DNA of 64,000 bases. It comes from an uncultured Pelagibacteraceae bacterium. Lineage in GTDB: Bacteria; Pseudomonadota; Alphaproteobacteria; Pelagibacterales; Pelagibacteraceae. The stretch lies in contig CACGJS010000001.1 in NCBI GenBank assembly GCA_902573385.1, positions 1 to 64,000 on the forward strand. Reading direction: 5' to 3'. Below the pieces are notes generated by a model. It saw only the letters and a list, made by a program, of their open reading frames with translations. It made no database searches and was not told where the DNA came from. The translations under genes were made by a program, and so were the position numbers. The first letter of the stretch is position 1. Each line of letters begins with the position of its first letter. Shown one piece after another: positions 53,161 to 62,949 of the stretch.

Positions 53161-55226
53161 TGTCTGAGTTTTTTTTAGAACTATTCAGTGAAGAAATTCC
53201 TACAAATTTACAAAAAAGTTCTCGTATTATTTTATTGGAAAATTTCCAAAATTTATTTGAAGAGAAACAGCTAACGTTTAAAAAAAGTTTAGCATATTCA
53301 ACCCCAAATAGACTTATAATTTTATTTGAAGGATTATCTAAAGAAATTACACAAAAAGCTGAAGAAGTAAAAGGACCAAACGTTAATGCTCCACAAAATG
53401 CAATAGAAGGTTTTTTAAGATCTCATAAAATAGAAAAAGAGCATTTATTTAAAAAAGTATTAGAAAAAAAAGAGTTTTATTTTTTCAAAAAATCATCAAA
53501 AAAAATTAAGACCTTTGACTTATTACAAGAGCAAACTCCTTTAATTCTTAATAAAATACCATGGAAAAAATCAATGCGATGGGGAAATTTTAATCTTAAT
53601 TGGGGAAGGCCGTTAAAATCAATATTAGCAACTTTTGATGAAAAAAATTTAAATTTTAAATTTCATCACCTAACTTGTGTAAATACAACTTTTGTCGATA
53701 AAGATTTCGAAGATAAAAAAAGGATATTTAAAAATTTTAAAGATTATAAAATTTTTTTTCAAAAATCAGGAGTAGTTATTGATCATAATTTGAGAAAAAA
53801 ATTTATTGAAAAAGAAATTGAAAGAATTTCTAAAAAAAAGAATATTATTGTAGATATAAATAATAAACTTTTAGAAGAGGTAACAGGTTTAGTAGAAAAA
53901 CCCAGTGTTTTAATTTGTAAATTTGACGAAATATTTTTGAAAATTCCAAAAGAAATCCTAATCATTACAATGCAACATCATCAAAAATATTTTCCAACAT
54001 TTAATAAAAAAGGAAACATAACAAATGAATTTTTGGTAATTACTAATAATAAAGATACAAAAGGATTTATCAAATCTGGTAATGAACGAGTTGTAGAAGC
54101 AAGACTAAGTGATGCACAGTTTTTTTGGAAAAAAAATAAATCACAAAATTTAGTCAAACAAGTCACTAAGTTGAAATTGATAAATTATTTTAAAGGTTTA
54201 GGTTCTTACTTTGATAAAGTACAGAGAATGCGAAAATTAGGAGGCATGATCTCTGATGAACTACTTATAAGTAAAGATAAAGTTGAATTGTTATGTTCAA
54301 TCAGTAAAGCGGATTTAATTTCTGATCTAGTGAATGAATTTCCAGAGTTACAAGGAATTATGGGAGGACATTTTGCTGAGGCCCAAGGTTTTGAAAAAGA
54401 TATATCTTTAGCTTTAAGTGAACAGTATTTACCACAGGGTCTTATTAGTAAAGTGCCAAAAAAAAAATATAGCATTGCTTTATCATTGACTGATAAATTA
54501 GATACACTGGTTGGTTTTTTTGGCATAAATCAAAAACCGACAAGTTCAAAAGATCCTTATGCACTAAGAAGATTAGCCTTAGGAATTATTAGATTATTAA
54601 TAGAAAATAAAAATAATTTTAAATTAAGAGATTTAATAAATTATTCAGAATCTCTTTATGAGGAACAAGAATTTAAATTTGATAATGACAATACTCAAAA
54701 AGAAATAATTAATTTTTTATTAGATAGATTAAGGTATTATATGAAAGAAAAAAATATTAGAGATGATATTGTTGAAGCTAGTATAAGTTCTACTGATTTA
54801 AATAATATTACATTAATTTATAAAAAAGCTTTATATTTAAATAAAATAATAGATACACAGATTGGAAAAGATATAATCTTAAGCTACAAACGATGTTCAA
54901 GTATTTTAGTCAGTGAACTCAAAGATGAGTCATTAGAGATTTTAAATACAGTTGATCCAGGAATCTTTAAAAACGAATACGAGAAAAATCTATATAAAAA
55001 AATTACGCAATTAAGAAAATATTTTGAGAATATTAATAAAGATGAAAATTATAATGAAACACTTACTAATCTAGCAAATATAAAAGCAGTAATTTTTGAA
55101 TTTTTTGATAACGTTATTGTTAATGATAATGAAATAATCATCAAAAAAAACAGATTGGAACTTTTACAAATGTTATGTAAAACCTTCGATAACTATATAA
55201 ATTTTTCTAATATTGAGAGCATTTAG
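53160..55226 (+). CDS. glyS: Glycyl-tRNA synthetase beta subunit
   Basis: 688 residues. Start F-F-L-E-L-F-S-E-E-I-P; R-W-G-N-F-N-L-N-W-G-R-P-L; M-Q-H-H-Q-K-Y-F-P; R-L-S-D-A-Q-F-F-W; and S-K-D-P-Y-A-L-R-R are family hallmarks. The C-terminal helical DALR-like region is present. It follows glyQ directly, and its stop overlaps the GTG of ppdK. Confidence 0.96.
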   Translation: MSEFFLELFSEEIPTNLQKSSRIILLENFQNLFEEKQLTFKKSLAYSTPNRLIILFEGLSKEITQKAEEVKGPNVNAPQNAIEGFLRSHKIEKEHLFKKVLEKKEFYFFKKSSKKIKTFDLLQEQTPLILNKIPWKKSMRWGNFNLNWGRPLKSILATFDEKNLNFKFHHLTCVNTTFVDKDFEDKKRIFKNFKDYKIFFQKSGVVIDHNLRKKFIEKEIERISKKKNIIVDINNKLLEEVTGLVEKPSVLICKFDEIFLKIPKEILIITMQHHQKYFPTFNKKGNITNEFLVITNNKDTKGFIKSGNERVVEARLSDAQFFWKKNKSQNLVKQVTKLKLINYFKGLGSYFDKVQRMRKLGGMISDELLISKDKVELLCSISKADLISDLVNEFPELQGIMGGHFAEAQGFEKDISLALSEQYLPQGLISKVPKKKYSIALSLTDKLDTLVGFFGINQKPTSSKDPYALRRLALGIIRLLIENKNNFKLRDLINYSESLYEEQEFKFDNDNTQKEIINFLLDRLRYYMKEKNIRDDIVEASISSTDLNNITLIYKKALYLNKIIDTQIGKDIILSYKRCSSILVSELKDESLEILNTVDPGIFKNEYEKNLYKKITQLRKYFENINKDENYNETLTNLANIKAVIFEFFDNVIVNDNEIIIKKNRLELLQMLCKTFDNYINFSNIESI

Positions 55227-57889
55227 TGAAAAAACTAATTTTAAACTTTAAATCAAAAGAGTCGAAAAAACTAAAAAATCCAAAAAATTTTCTTGGAGGA
55301 AAAGGTGTAAATCTTTCTCAAATGGGAAGAATGGGACTACCTGTTCCACCTGGATTCACTATTTCAACTAACGTTTGTAAATTATTCTATCAAAATAATA
55401 AAAAACTAAATACTAAGATATTAAATGATATTAAAAATCAATTAAAAATTATTGAAAAAGATTCTAATAAAAAATTTGGAGACTTAAAGAATCCTCTACT
55501 TGTATCTGTAAGGTCGGGGGCAAGAATTTCGATGCCTGGTATGATGGATACAATATTAAATTTAGGTTTAAATGATAAAACTGTTTTAGCCTTAGCCAAA
55601 AAAACTTCAAATATGAGGTTTGCAAAAGATAGCTATAGAAGATTTATTCAAATGTATAGCAATGTCGTAATAGGTATAGAAAATTACAATTTTGAAGAAT
55701 TAATTGAAAATTATAAGTTAACTAAAGGTGTTTTGCTAGATACTCAGTTGGATGAAAATGATTGGGATGGTTTAATTCATGACTTTAAAAAAATCATAAA
55801 AGAAAAAACAAAAAAAGATTTTCCACAAAATGTTTTTGATCAATTAAACGGAGCTATTAGTGCAGTGTTTTTATCATGGGAGAGTAATAGAGCGAAAGTT
55901 TATAGAAAATTAAATCAAATTCCATCAGATTGGGGTACTGCAGTTAATGTTCAATCAATGGTTTTTGGTAATATGGGAAATGATTGTGCAACAGGAGTTG
56001 TCTTTACAAGAAATCCATCTGATGGAAAAAATGAAATTTATGGAGAATATCTAATAAATGCTCAGGGTGAAGATGTAGTAGCTGGAACAAGAACACCTCA
56101 ATACATTACTAAAAAAGCCAGAAAAAATGCAAAGGCAAAAGAAAAGTCTATGGAAGAGTCAATGCCAAAAGTATTTAAACAACTAGTTAAAATTTTAAAA
56201 GTACTAGAAAAATATTATAAAGATATGCAAGATGTCGAATTTACAGTCGAAAATAATAAATTATGGATGCTACAAACTAGATCAGGTAAAAGGACTTCTA
56301 AATCTGCAGTTAAAATAGCAGTAGATATGGTTAAAGAAAAACTTATTTCAAAAAAAGAAGCAATATTGAGAATTGACCCAAGTTCTTTGGATACATTGCT
56401 ACATCCAACACTAGATGAAAAAAGTTCAATAAATATTATAGCGAATGGTTTACCAGCCTCTCCAGGAGCTGCATGTGGAAAAGTTGTTTTTTCTTCAGAT
56501 GAAGCTGAAAGATTAAATTCGATGATGCAAGATACTATTTTAGTAAGAATTGAAACTTCACCAGAAGATATTCATGGAATGCATGCTGCAAAAGGAATTT
56601 TGACAGCAAGAGGCGGAATGACGAGTCATGCTGCAGTTGTAGCAAGAGGAATGGGAAGACCCTGTGTTTCAGGTTCGAGTGAAATTGATATTGATTACGA
56701 AAGAAGAAGATTTAAAACTTCATCTGTAGAAGTTAAAGAAGGTGATATAATTACCATTGATGGTTCATCTGGAAGAATTATTTTAGGAGAAGTAACAACA
56801 GTTAAGCCAGAAATTTCGGGAGATTTTTCAAAACTAATGAATTGGGCCGATAGATATAGAAAATTAAAAGTTAGAACAAATTCAGAAACACCACTTGATA
56901 CAAAAACTGCTAGAGACTTTGGTGCTGAAGGTATAGGTCTTTGTAGAACAGAACATATGTTTTTTGACCAAGAAAGAATTTTATCTGTTAGAGAGATGAT
57001 TTTATCAAAAACAATTGAAGATAGAAATAAAGCATTAGACAAACTCTTGCCTCATCAAAGAAAAGATTTTACTGAAATATTTAAAATTATGTACGATCTA
57101 CCTGTAACAGTAAGGTTACTAGACCCTCCGTTGCATGAATTTCTTCCTAAGACTGAGAAGGAAATCAATGATATTGCAAAAGTAGTAGAGTTACCTTTAA
57201 AGGAAATTGAGTCAAGAATTAATGAATTACATGAACAAAACCCTATGTTAGGACATAGAGGATGTAGATTAGGTATCTCATTTCCAGAAATTTACGAAAT
57301 GCAATGTAGGGCAATTTTTGAAGCATTATCAGAGCTTAAGATTAAAAAAATAAAATCAGCTTTTCCTGAAATTATGATCCCATTGGTTTCAACCGAAGCA
57401 GAAATAAGAATTATGAAAGAATTAGTTGTAAGAATAGCAAATGAAGTTCAAAAGAAAAAAAATATTAAAATTGATTATACTGTAGGAACTATGATTGAGT
57501 TGCCAAGAGCCTCCTTAAAAGCAAAGGATATAGCGAAACATGCAGATTTTTTTAGTTTTGGAACTAATGATTTAACTCAAACGACATTTGGTTTAAGTAG
57601 AGACGATAGTGGAAAGTTTTTGAATGACTATATCGAAAATAAAATATTTTCTATCGATCCATTTATATCAATTGATGATGGCGTAGCTGATTTAATTGAA
57701 ATTGCAACTGAAAGAGGAAGAAAACAAAATAAAAAAATTAAACTTGGAATTTGTGGAGAACATGGTGGTGATCCCAAGAGCATTCGTTTTTGTGCGGAAA
57801 CAGGGCTAGATTATGTTTCTTGTTCTCCTTATAGAGTTCCCGTAGCGAGATTAGCGGCTGCTCAAGCCGAATTATATAAAAAAAATTAA
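55226..57889 (+). CDS. ppdK: Pyruvate, phosphate dikinase
   Basis: 887 residues from GTG. N-terminal ATP-grasp domain (L-G-G-K-G-V-N-L-S-Q-M; S-V-R-S-G-A-R-I-S-M-P-G-M-M-D-T), the phospho-histidine swivel domain G-G-M-T-S-H-A-A-V-V-A-R-G-M-G, and the C-terminal PEP/pyruvate barrel (G-C-R-L-G-I-S-F-P; T-N-D-L-T-Q-T; G-I-C-G-E-H-G-G-D). It interconverts pyruvate and PEP using ATP and phosphate. glyS-ppdK adjacency is common in alphaproteobacteria. Its stop is shared as TTAA with nadC on the other strand. Confidence 0.97.
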   Translation: MKKLILNFKSKESKKLKNPKNFLGGKGVNLSQMGRMGLPVPPGFTISTNVCKLFYQNNKKLNTKILNDIKNQLKIIEKDSNKKFGDLKNPLLVSVRSGARISMPGMMDTILNLGLNDKTVLALAKKTSNMRFAKDSYRRFIQMYSNVVIGIENYNFEELIENYKLTKGVLLDTQLDENDWDGLIHDFKKIIKEKTKKDFPQNVFDQLNGAISAVFLSWESNRAKVYRKLNQIPSDWGTAVNVQSMVFGNMGNDCATGVVFTRNPSDGKNEIYGEYLINAQGEDVVAGTRTPQYITKKARKNAKAKEKSMEESMPKVFKQLVKILKVLEKYYKDMQDVEFTVENNKLWMLQTRSGKRTSKSAVKIAVDMVKEKLISKKEAILRIDPSSLDTLLHPTLDEKSSINIIANGLPASPGAACGKVVFSSDEAERLNSMMQDTILVRIETSPEDIHGMHAAKGILTARGGMTSHAAVVARGMGRPCVSGSSEIDIDYERRRFKTSSVEVKEGDIITIDGSSGRIILGEVTTVKPEISGDFSKLMNWADRYRKLKVRTNSETPLDTKTARDFGAEGIGLCRTEHMFFDQERILSVREMILSKTIEDRNKALDKLLPHQRKDFTEIFKIMYDLPVTVRLLDPPLHEFLPKTEKEINDIAKVVELPLKEIESRINELHEQNPMLGHRGCRLGISFPEIYEMQCRAIFEALSELKIKKIKSAFPEIMIPLVSTEAEIRIMKELVVRIANEVQKKKNIKIDYTVGTMIELPRASLKAKDIAKHADFFSFGTNDLTQTTFGLSRDDSGKFLNDYIENKIFSIDPFISIDDGVADLIEIATERGRKQNKKIKLGICGEHGGDPKSIRFCAETGLDYVSCSPYRVPVARLAAAQAELYKKN

Positions 57890-58719
57890 ATTTCTAATTT
57901 AAAATCAATAGCAGGCACACTATGAGTTATGCTTCCGATTGAAATTCTATCAATACCAGTTGCTGAAATTTTTTTTACTGATTTTAAATTAATATTTCCT
58001 GAGGCCTCAGTTTCATAATACTTTTTGGCTATTTTAACTCCAACCTTAAGTTTCTTAATGTTCATATTATCAAATAAAACTGTATTGAATTTGAGACCAA
58101 TTATTTTTTTTAATTGATTTAGATTATCTACTTCAACTGTAATTTTTCTTTTTTTTTTATTTTTAATAGCCAAATCAACTAAAGCTTTGATGTTAGAGCT
58201 TGCTATATGATTATCTTTAATTAAAAATTCGTCACTCAAGTTAAATCTATGGTTAACTCCACCACCTAGTTTTACAGCATACTTTTGTATTACTCTTAAA
58301 GTTGGAATTGTTTTCCTTGTACAACAAATTTTACAATTTTTATTAACCAGCTTAACAAAATTATTTGTTTTAGTGGCAATGCCTGAGATATGACTTATAA
58401 AATTAAGAGCAACTCTTTCTCCAATTAATATATTTTCAGCTTTCCCTTTAATAATTGCTATTAAGGTATTTTTTTTTACAAAAGAACCTTCTTTTTTTTT
58501 AATTATAAATTTTATCTTTTTGTCAATTAGTTTGAATGTTTGTTTTGCGAATTTCAAACCACCAATCATAGCTTCTTGATTAGAAATTAATTTAGCTTTT
58601 ATAATTTTAGTATTTTTAATTAAGTTTGAAGTAATATCGCCAGAAGGGTAAAGATCTTCGTTTAAAGCAAGTTTAACTGTATTATTAATATAATAATTGC
58701 TTAATTTAATTTGAGACAC
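57886..58719 (-). CDS. nadC: Nicotinate-nucleotide pyrophosphorylase (quinolinate phosphoribosyltransferase)
   Basis: 277 residues. E-D-L-Y-P-S-G-D-I-T-S near the start, C-T-R-K-T-I-P-T-L-R, G-G-V-N-H-R-F-N-L-S-D, I-K-D-N-H and A-S-G-N-I-N are conserved quinolinate/PRPP contacts. It follows nadA by 5 bp on the same strand. Confidence 0.95.
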   Translation of the reverse strand: MSQIKLSNYYINNTVKLALNEDLYPSGDITSNLIKNTKIIKAKLISNQEAMIGGLKFAKQTFKLIDKKIKFIIKKKEGSFVKKNTLIAIIKGKAENILIGERVALNFISHISGIATKTNNFVKLVNKNCKICCTRKTIPTLRVIQKYAVKLGGGVNHRFNLSDEFLIKDNHIASSNIKALVDLAIKNKKKRKITVEVDNLNQLKKIIGLKFNTVLFDNMNIKKLKVGVKIAKKYYETEASGNINLKSVKKISATGIDRISIGSITHSVPAIDFKLEI

Positions 58720-58724
58720 TTTTA

Positions 58725-59714
58725 TTACCTGCCAATTGCAGCCATTCTCTCAACAGGTATTCTTGCTTTTCTTATCATTTCTTCATCTATTATTATTTCA
58801 CCAGTTTCACTCTCTAAACAATCTAGAATTTTTGGGAGTGTAATTTTTTTCATATGAGGACAAAGATTACAAGGTCTTATAAATTCTACATTTGGATTTT
58901 CTACTTGAATATTATCACTCATCGAACACTCTGTAACCATCATTACTTTTTTAGGTTGTTTATCTTCAACATATTTAATCATTCCACTAGTTGATCCAGC
59001 AAAATCACTAGCTTTAATAACATCAGGAGGACACTCAGGGTGTGCAATTATTTTAATTCCAGGATTTTTTTCTCTAATACTGAATATTTCTTTTTCATTA
59101 AACTTTTCATGGACCATACAAATTCCTTTCCATGGAATAATTTCAACATCTGTTTGTGAAGCTACGTATTTTGCTAAATAATCATCTGGTAAAAATATAA
59201 CTTTTTTTACTCCTAGAGAGTTTACAATTTTTACAGCATTAGCAGATGTACAACATACATCAGTTTCAGCTTTTACTTCAGCAGAAGTATTAACATAAGA
59301 TACAACAGGTACACCTGGATGTTTTTTTTTTAATAGTCTGACATCTTTACCTGTTATAGATGACGACAACGAACAACCAGCATTCATATCCGGTAATAAA
59401 ACTTTTTTTTTAGGACTCATTAACTTAGAAGTTTCTGCCATAAAATGAACTCCTGCCATTACAATTATATCAGCTTTTGTTTTAGAAGCTTCTATTGCCA
59501 GAGCCAAAGAATCAGCAGCAACATCTGCTACTCCATGATAAATCTCTGGAGTTTGGTAGTTATGAGCAAGTATTATTGCGTTTTTTTCTTTTTTTAATTG
59601 ATTAATTTTATGAATGTAAGGAGCGTGAACAGACCACTCTATTTCTGGTATAATTTTAGAAATTTTTTTATAAATAGGATCAGTTGCTTTTTTAACTTCT
59701 TGTGAAAATTCCAT
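58725..59714 (-). CDS. nadA: Quinolinate synthase A
   Basis: 329 residues from the ATG at 59714; a TTG at 59729 is less likely. H-N-Y-Q-T-P-E-I-Y near residue 50, V-M-A-G-V-H-F-M-A-E-T, D-V-C-C-T-S-A-N-A, H-P-E-C and C-N-L-C-P-H-M-K supply substrate contacts and the three 4Fe-4S cysteines. It condenses iminoaspartate with dihydroxyacetone phosphate. nadB, the usual iminoaspartate source, is not adjacent. ssrA lies directly upstream on the same strand. Confidence 0.96.
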   Translation of the reverse strand: MEFSQEVKKATDPIYKKISKIIPEIEWSVHAPYIHKINQLKKEKNAIILAHNYQTPEIYHGVADVAADSLALAIEASKTKADIIVMAGVHFMAETSKLMSPKKKVLLPDMNAGCSLSSSITGKDVRLLKKKHPGVPVVSYVNTSAEVKAETDVCCTSANAVKIVNSLGVKKVIFLPDDYLAKYVASQTDVEIIPWKGICMVHEKFNEKEIFSIREKNPGIKIIAHPECPPDVIKASDFAGSTSGMIKYVEDKQPKKVMMVTECSMSDNIQVENPNVEFIRPCNLCPHMKKITLPKILDCLESETGEIIIDEEMIRKARIPVERMAAIGR

Positions 59715-59784
59715 ATCTAAACTTATCAATCAGCAAGCATCATGTCATTTTATTATTGGTCGCATAAATATTGAAAAATCCATA

Positions 59785-60050
59785 TTTTAAGGGGCGTTCT
59801 GTTACCCGGTGCCCCAGACCGTGCTTTTATGATTAACCTAGGTTAATTATGCAGCAAGTGCGTAACTTTCGTTAGCATTTAAAGTTTAGCCCGTTGCGGT
59901 GGAACAATCCCGAACGAAAGAATAGCCTTTAGTCACCCGTCGATCCTATTTCACCCCCATAAGTTGCAAATGGTGGAGGTGGTGGGTACTGCCCCCACGT
60001 CCGTAATGGTTATTACGAAATTCGTTTATCGTCGTAGTTGGCAAGCCAAC
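59785..60050 (-). ncRNA. ssrA: Two-piece (permuted) tmRNA
   Basis: Read on the minus strand, the acceptor piece comes first (about 60050 to 59971). It ends in T arm GTGGG-GGCAGTA-CCCAC followed by CACCTCC-ACCA. After a 12-nt spacer (59970-59959) the coding piece starts at 59958 with GGGGGTG, which pairs fully (one G:U) with CACCTCC to make the 7-bp acceptor stem. GGATCGACGGG follows, the usual tmRNA D-loop region. Helix 2 can form between TTCGTT (coding) and AACGAA (acceptor). The resume frame at 59876-59847 encodes ANESYALAA-stop. The 3' part holds GGGGC/GCCCC pairing around 59791. This is the alphaproteobacterial split form; the outer ends are estimates. Confidence 0.92.
59847..59876 (-). 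other. tmRNA proteolysis-tag reading frame (ANESYALAA)
   Basis: GCT AAC GAA AGT TAC GCA CTT GCT GCA TAA. Ala resume codon, with U at -6 and A at -3 as needed for tmRNA function, and the ALAA C-terminus recognised by ClpXP. It is a nine-residue tag, one residue shorter than in E. coli (ANDENYALAA). Confidence 0.9.
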
Positions 60051-60054
60051 GCTA

Positions 60055-60084
60055 TTAATATAAAAGCATTTACAAGAGATTCAA
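60055..60084 (-). promoter_or_regulatory. Putative sigma-70 promoter of ssrA
   Basis: On the minus strand TTGAAT (60084-60079) and TATTAA (60060-60055) are 18 bp apart. The predicted start falls at about 60049, where a perfect GTTGGC-TT-GCCAAC hairpin (60050-60037) would open the precursor transcript. Confidence 0.45.
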
Positions 60085-60092
60085 TAAAAATC

Positions 60093-61043
60093 ATGAAATT
60101 AACTAAAGAACAATCACAAGAAATTAAAGATCAGCAATCTCAAGAGAATCAAACAAAAAGAGTTACAGTTTTAGGGCTTGAAAAAATTCTTTATGAGGCA
60201 ATACCAGCACTAGATCATGGTTTTGTTAGAGTAGTAGACTATATGGGAGATGACACTTCAATTGTTCAAGCTGCTAGGGTTTCTTATGGAAAGGGAACTA
60301 AACAAGTTTCTACAGATAGCGGATTGATAAAGTATCTAATGAGACATTGGCATAGCACTCCTTTTGAAATGTGTGAAATAAAATATCATGTCAAACTTCC
60401 AATATTTATTGCACGTCAATGGATCAGACATAGAACAGCAAATGTTAATGAATATTCCGCTAGATATTCTATTTTGGATAAAGAATTTTATTTACCGTCA
60501 GTAGAAAATTTAGCAGCTCAATCATCAAGCAATAGACAGGGCAGAGGTGACGTTATTGAAGGGGAGCAAGCTAAAGAAGTTTTAGAACTTTTAAAAAATG
60601 ACGCAGAAAAAACTTATAATAATTATGAAATGATGCTTAATCAAAGATTTGATGGGTCAACAATTGATGAAAATAAAAAAGGTTTAGCAAGAGAGCTAGC
60701 AAGAATGAATTTAACTTTAAATACTTATACTCAATGGTACTGGAAAACCGATTTATTAAATCTAATGAATTTTTTAAGATTAAGAGCAGACAGTCATGCT
60801 CAGTATGAAATAAGAGTATATGCTGATATAATGTTAGATACTTTAAAGAAATGGGTTCCAATAACTTTTGATGCATTTATGGATTATAGAGTTGGTGGAA
60901 CCGAAGTATCAGCTAAAGGTAAATTAATAATTCAAAAATTAATTAAAGGTGTAGAGGTTAATCTTGAAAATTCTGGACTGTCAAAAAGAGAGTGGAATGA
61001 ATTAATGGTAGCTTTTAATCTTAATGAAAGATTACTTAAATAA
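60093..61043 (+). CDS. thyX: Flavin-dependent thymidylate synthase ThyX
   Basis: 316 residues from the ATG at 60093. A frame open further upstream (to 59964) runs antisense through the tmRNA acceptor piece and is rejected. The ThyX motif RHRX7S reads [11 protein letters not shown], followed by A-R-Y-S, and [11 protein letters not shown] is the C-terminal nucleotide/flavin region. It methylates dUMP with methylene-THF and FADH2. The acyltransferase start overlaps its last 20 bp. Confidence 0.96.
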   Translation: MKLTKEQSQEIKDQQSQENQTKRVTVLGLEKILYEAIPALDHGFVRVVDYMGDDTSIVQAARVSYGKGTKQVSTDSGLIKYLMRHWHSTPFEMCEIKYHVKLPIFIARQWIRHRTANVNEYSARYSILDKEFYLPSVENLAAQSSSNRQGRGDVIEGEQAKEVLELLKNDAEKTYNNYEMMLNQRFDGSTIDENKKGLARELARMNLTLNTYTQWYWKTDLLNLMNFLRLRADSHAQYEIRVYADIMLDTLKKWVPITFDAFMDYRVGGTEVSAKGKLIIQKLIKGVEVNLENSGLSKREWNELMVAFNLNERLLK

Positions 61044-62949
61044 AAATATTAAAATTAAATATAGATCTGAAATAGATAGCTTAAGAGCAATTTCAGTTTT
61101 AGCAGTTGTAGTTTATCATGCTAAAATAAATATTTTAGGTTATTCATTATTTCCAGGAGGATATTTAGGTGTTGATATCTTCTTTGTAATTTCAGGATAC
61201 TTAATAACCTCTATAATATTTAAAGAATTAAAGTATAAAAAAAATTTTTCTTTTGGTGGTTTTTATTTAAGAAGAGCTCGAAGAATACTCCCTGCTTTAT
61301 TTTTTCTGTTATTATGCTCTATCCCATTAGCATGGTTTGCATTATTACCTTCTGGTTTGGTAGATTTTGCTAGGTCTATTTATTTTTCACTTGGATTTTC
61401 TTCAAATTTTTATTTTTATTTTACAGGACTTGAGTATGGAGCAGTTGATGGCTTATTAAAACCATTATTACATACTTGGTCTTTAGCAGTCGAAGAACAA
61501 TATTATATTATATTTCCAGTTTTATTTGTATTTGGTTTTTTTTTTTTAAAAAAAAAAATTCATATAGCTATATTAATAATTCTTCTTTTAAGCTTAATAT
61601 TTGCTGAATATTTTTCATTAAAAAATTCAAATTTGAATTTTTATATTTTACCAAGTAGAGCTTGGGAACTTTTAGCAGGCTCTGCATTGGTTTTTTTAGA
61701 AGATAAAAAAAATTTTAAAATATCTAACTTTGTAAGCAATTTATTTTGTCTTTTAGGATTATTAATGATTTTTTTTTCATTTATCTATTTTTATGAAGCT
61801 GTTCCAAATCCTAATTTAAAAAATTGTTTACCAGTAGTTGGGACAATATTTATTTTAATTTTTATAAAAAAAAAAACAATTTTTGCAAAACTTTTAAGTA
61901 ATAAATTACTTGTTGGCTTAGGTTTAATCTCTTATTCATTATATTTATGGCACTATCCAATCTTTGCTTTTGCAAGAAACCTTAGGATAGCTCAAGGACT
62001 ATTAGAATACTCACTTATTGCTATTTTGATTTTTTTAATATCAATATTTTCATATTTTTTTATAGAAAAACCTTTTCGTGATAAAAAATTTATATCAAAT
62101 CAATTATTTGTTAAAATTATTATAATTAGTTCATCAATATTAATTTTATCTTCATTTACAATTATCAACAACAAGGGTTTTAAAAACAGATTTGCAAATT
62201 ATGATAAATTTAGCATTGACTACCAAAAATACTTAACAGAAGTTAGATTAAAAAAATATGAACTAGGAAATCCACAATTTATTGATTTAAATAAAAAAAA
62301 TATTTTAATAATTGGCAATTCACATGGAAGAGATACTTTTAATTCCTTAAAACTTAATGAAGATTTATTTGAAAATTTAGAATTTTCAATTCTTGATACT
62401 CGAATTTATTGTATTGAAAAAATTTTTGAAAAATCCGAATTTTGTGATGGACTTAAAATGACAAAATTGGAAAAGAAGATATTTAATGAAGCTAATATAA
62501 TTATAATTAGTGCAGCATATACAGAAAAAGATTTGATCAAAATTGAAAAAATTATAGATATTTCTAAAAAATATAAAAAAGAATTAATTTTGACTACCAA
62601 GAGTCCAAGTTTTTATTATGAAAATTATCTATCTATTGTAGATAAATTCTACAATTTAAATAAAAGATTGCCCAATAAAGATGAGACAATAATTTTAGAA
62701 AAAGAATATTTTAAAAGTATGGATGAAGGAGTTAAAATTTTGAATAAAAAAATAGAGGTTATAGCTAAAAATAAAAATATTAAATTATTAAAAAAAATAG
62801 ATTTATTATGTGATCAAAAAAAACAAAGATGTGAGTTTTTAACAAAAAATAAGGATCGAATTTTATATGATGCAAATCATTACTCAATAAATGGAGCTAA
62901 ACACATAGGAAAAAAAATATTTTCTTTAAATTGGTTAGATTTAAATTAA
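61024..62949 (+). CDS. Membrane acyltransferase (OafA/YrhL type) with C-terminal SGNH domain
   Basis: 641 residues. The N-terminal Acyltransferase 3 domain has about ten membrane helices. It starts [20 protein letters not shown], with the catalytic-type His, then [17 protein letters not shown] and R-R-A-R-R-I-L-P-A. The periplasmic C-terminal domain (about 385-641) has SGNH block I as I-G-N-S-H-G-R-D and the C-terminal Asp-His pair in Y-D-A-N-H-Y-S. It probably O-acetylates a surface polysaccharide or LPS. It overlaps thyX by 20 bp and shares a TTAA stop with mrp. Confidence 0.88.
   Translation: MKDYLNKNIKIKYRSEIDSLRAISVLAVVVYHAKINILGYSLFPGGYLGVDIFFVISGYLITSIIFKELKYKKNFSFGGFYLRRARRILPALFFLLLCSIPLAWFALLPSGLVDFARSIYFSLGFSSNFYFYFTGLEYGAVDGLLKPLLHTWSLAVEEQYYIIFPVLFVFGFFFLKKKIHIAILIILLLSLIFAEYFSLKNSNLNFYILPSRAWELLAGSALVFLEDKKNFKISNFVSNLFCLLGLLMIFFSFIYFYEAVPNPNLKNCLPVVGTIFILIFIKKKTIFAKLLSNKLLVGLGLISYSLYLWHYPIFAFARNLRIAQGLLEYSLIAILIFLISIFSYFFIEKPFRDKKFISNQLFVKIIIISSSILILSSFTIINNKGFKNRFANYDKFSIDYQKYLTEVRLKKYELGNPQFIDLNKKNILIIGNSHGRDTFNSLKLNEDLFENLEFSILDTRIYCIEKIFEKSEFCDGLKMTKLEKKIFNEANIIIISAAYTEKDLIKIEKIIDISKKYKKELILTTKSPSFYYENYLSIVDKFYNLNKRLPNKDETIILEKEYFKSMDEGVKILNKKIEVIAKNKNIKLLKKIDLLCDQKKQRCEFLTKNKDRILYDANHYSINGAKHIGKKIFSLNWLDLN

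Noticed and set aside
59964-60092. N-terminal extension of thyX
   Set aside because: The extension is antisense to the tmRNA acceptor piece; ATG at 60093 gives a normal ThyX.
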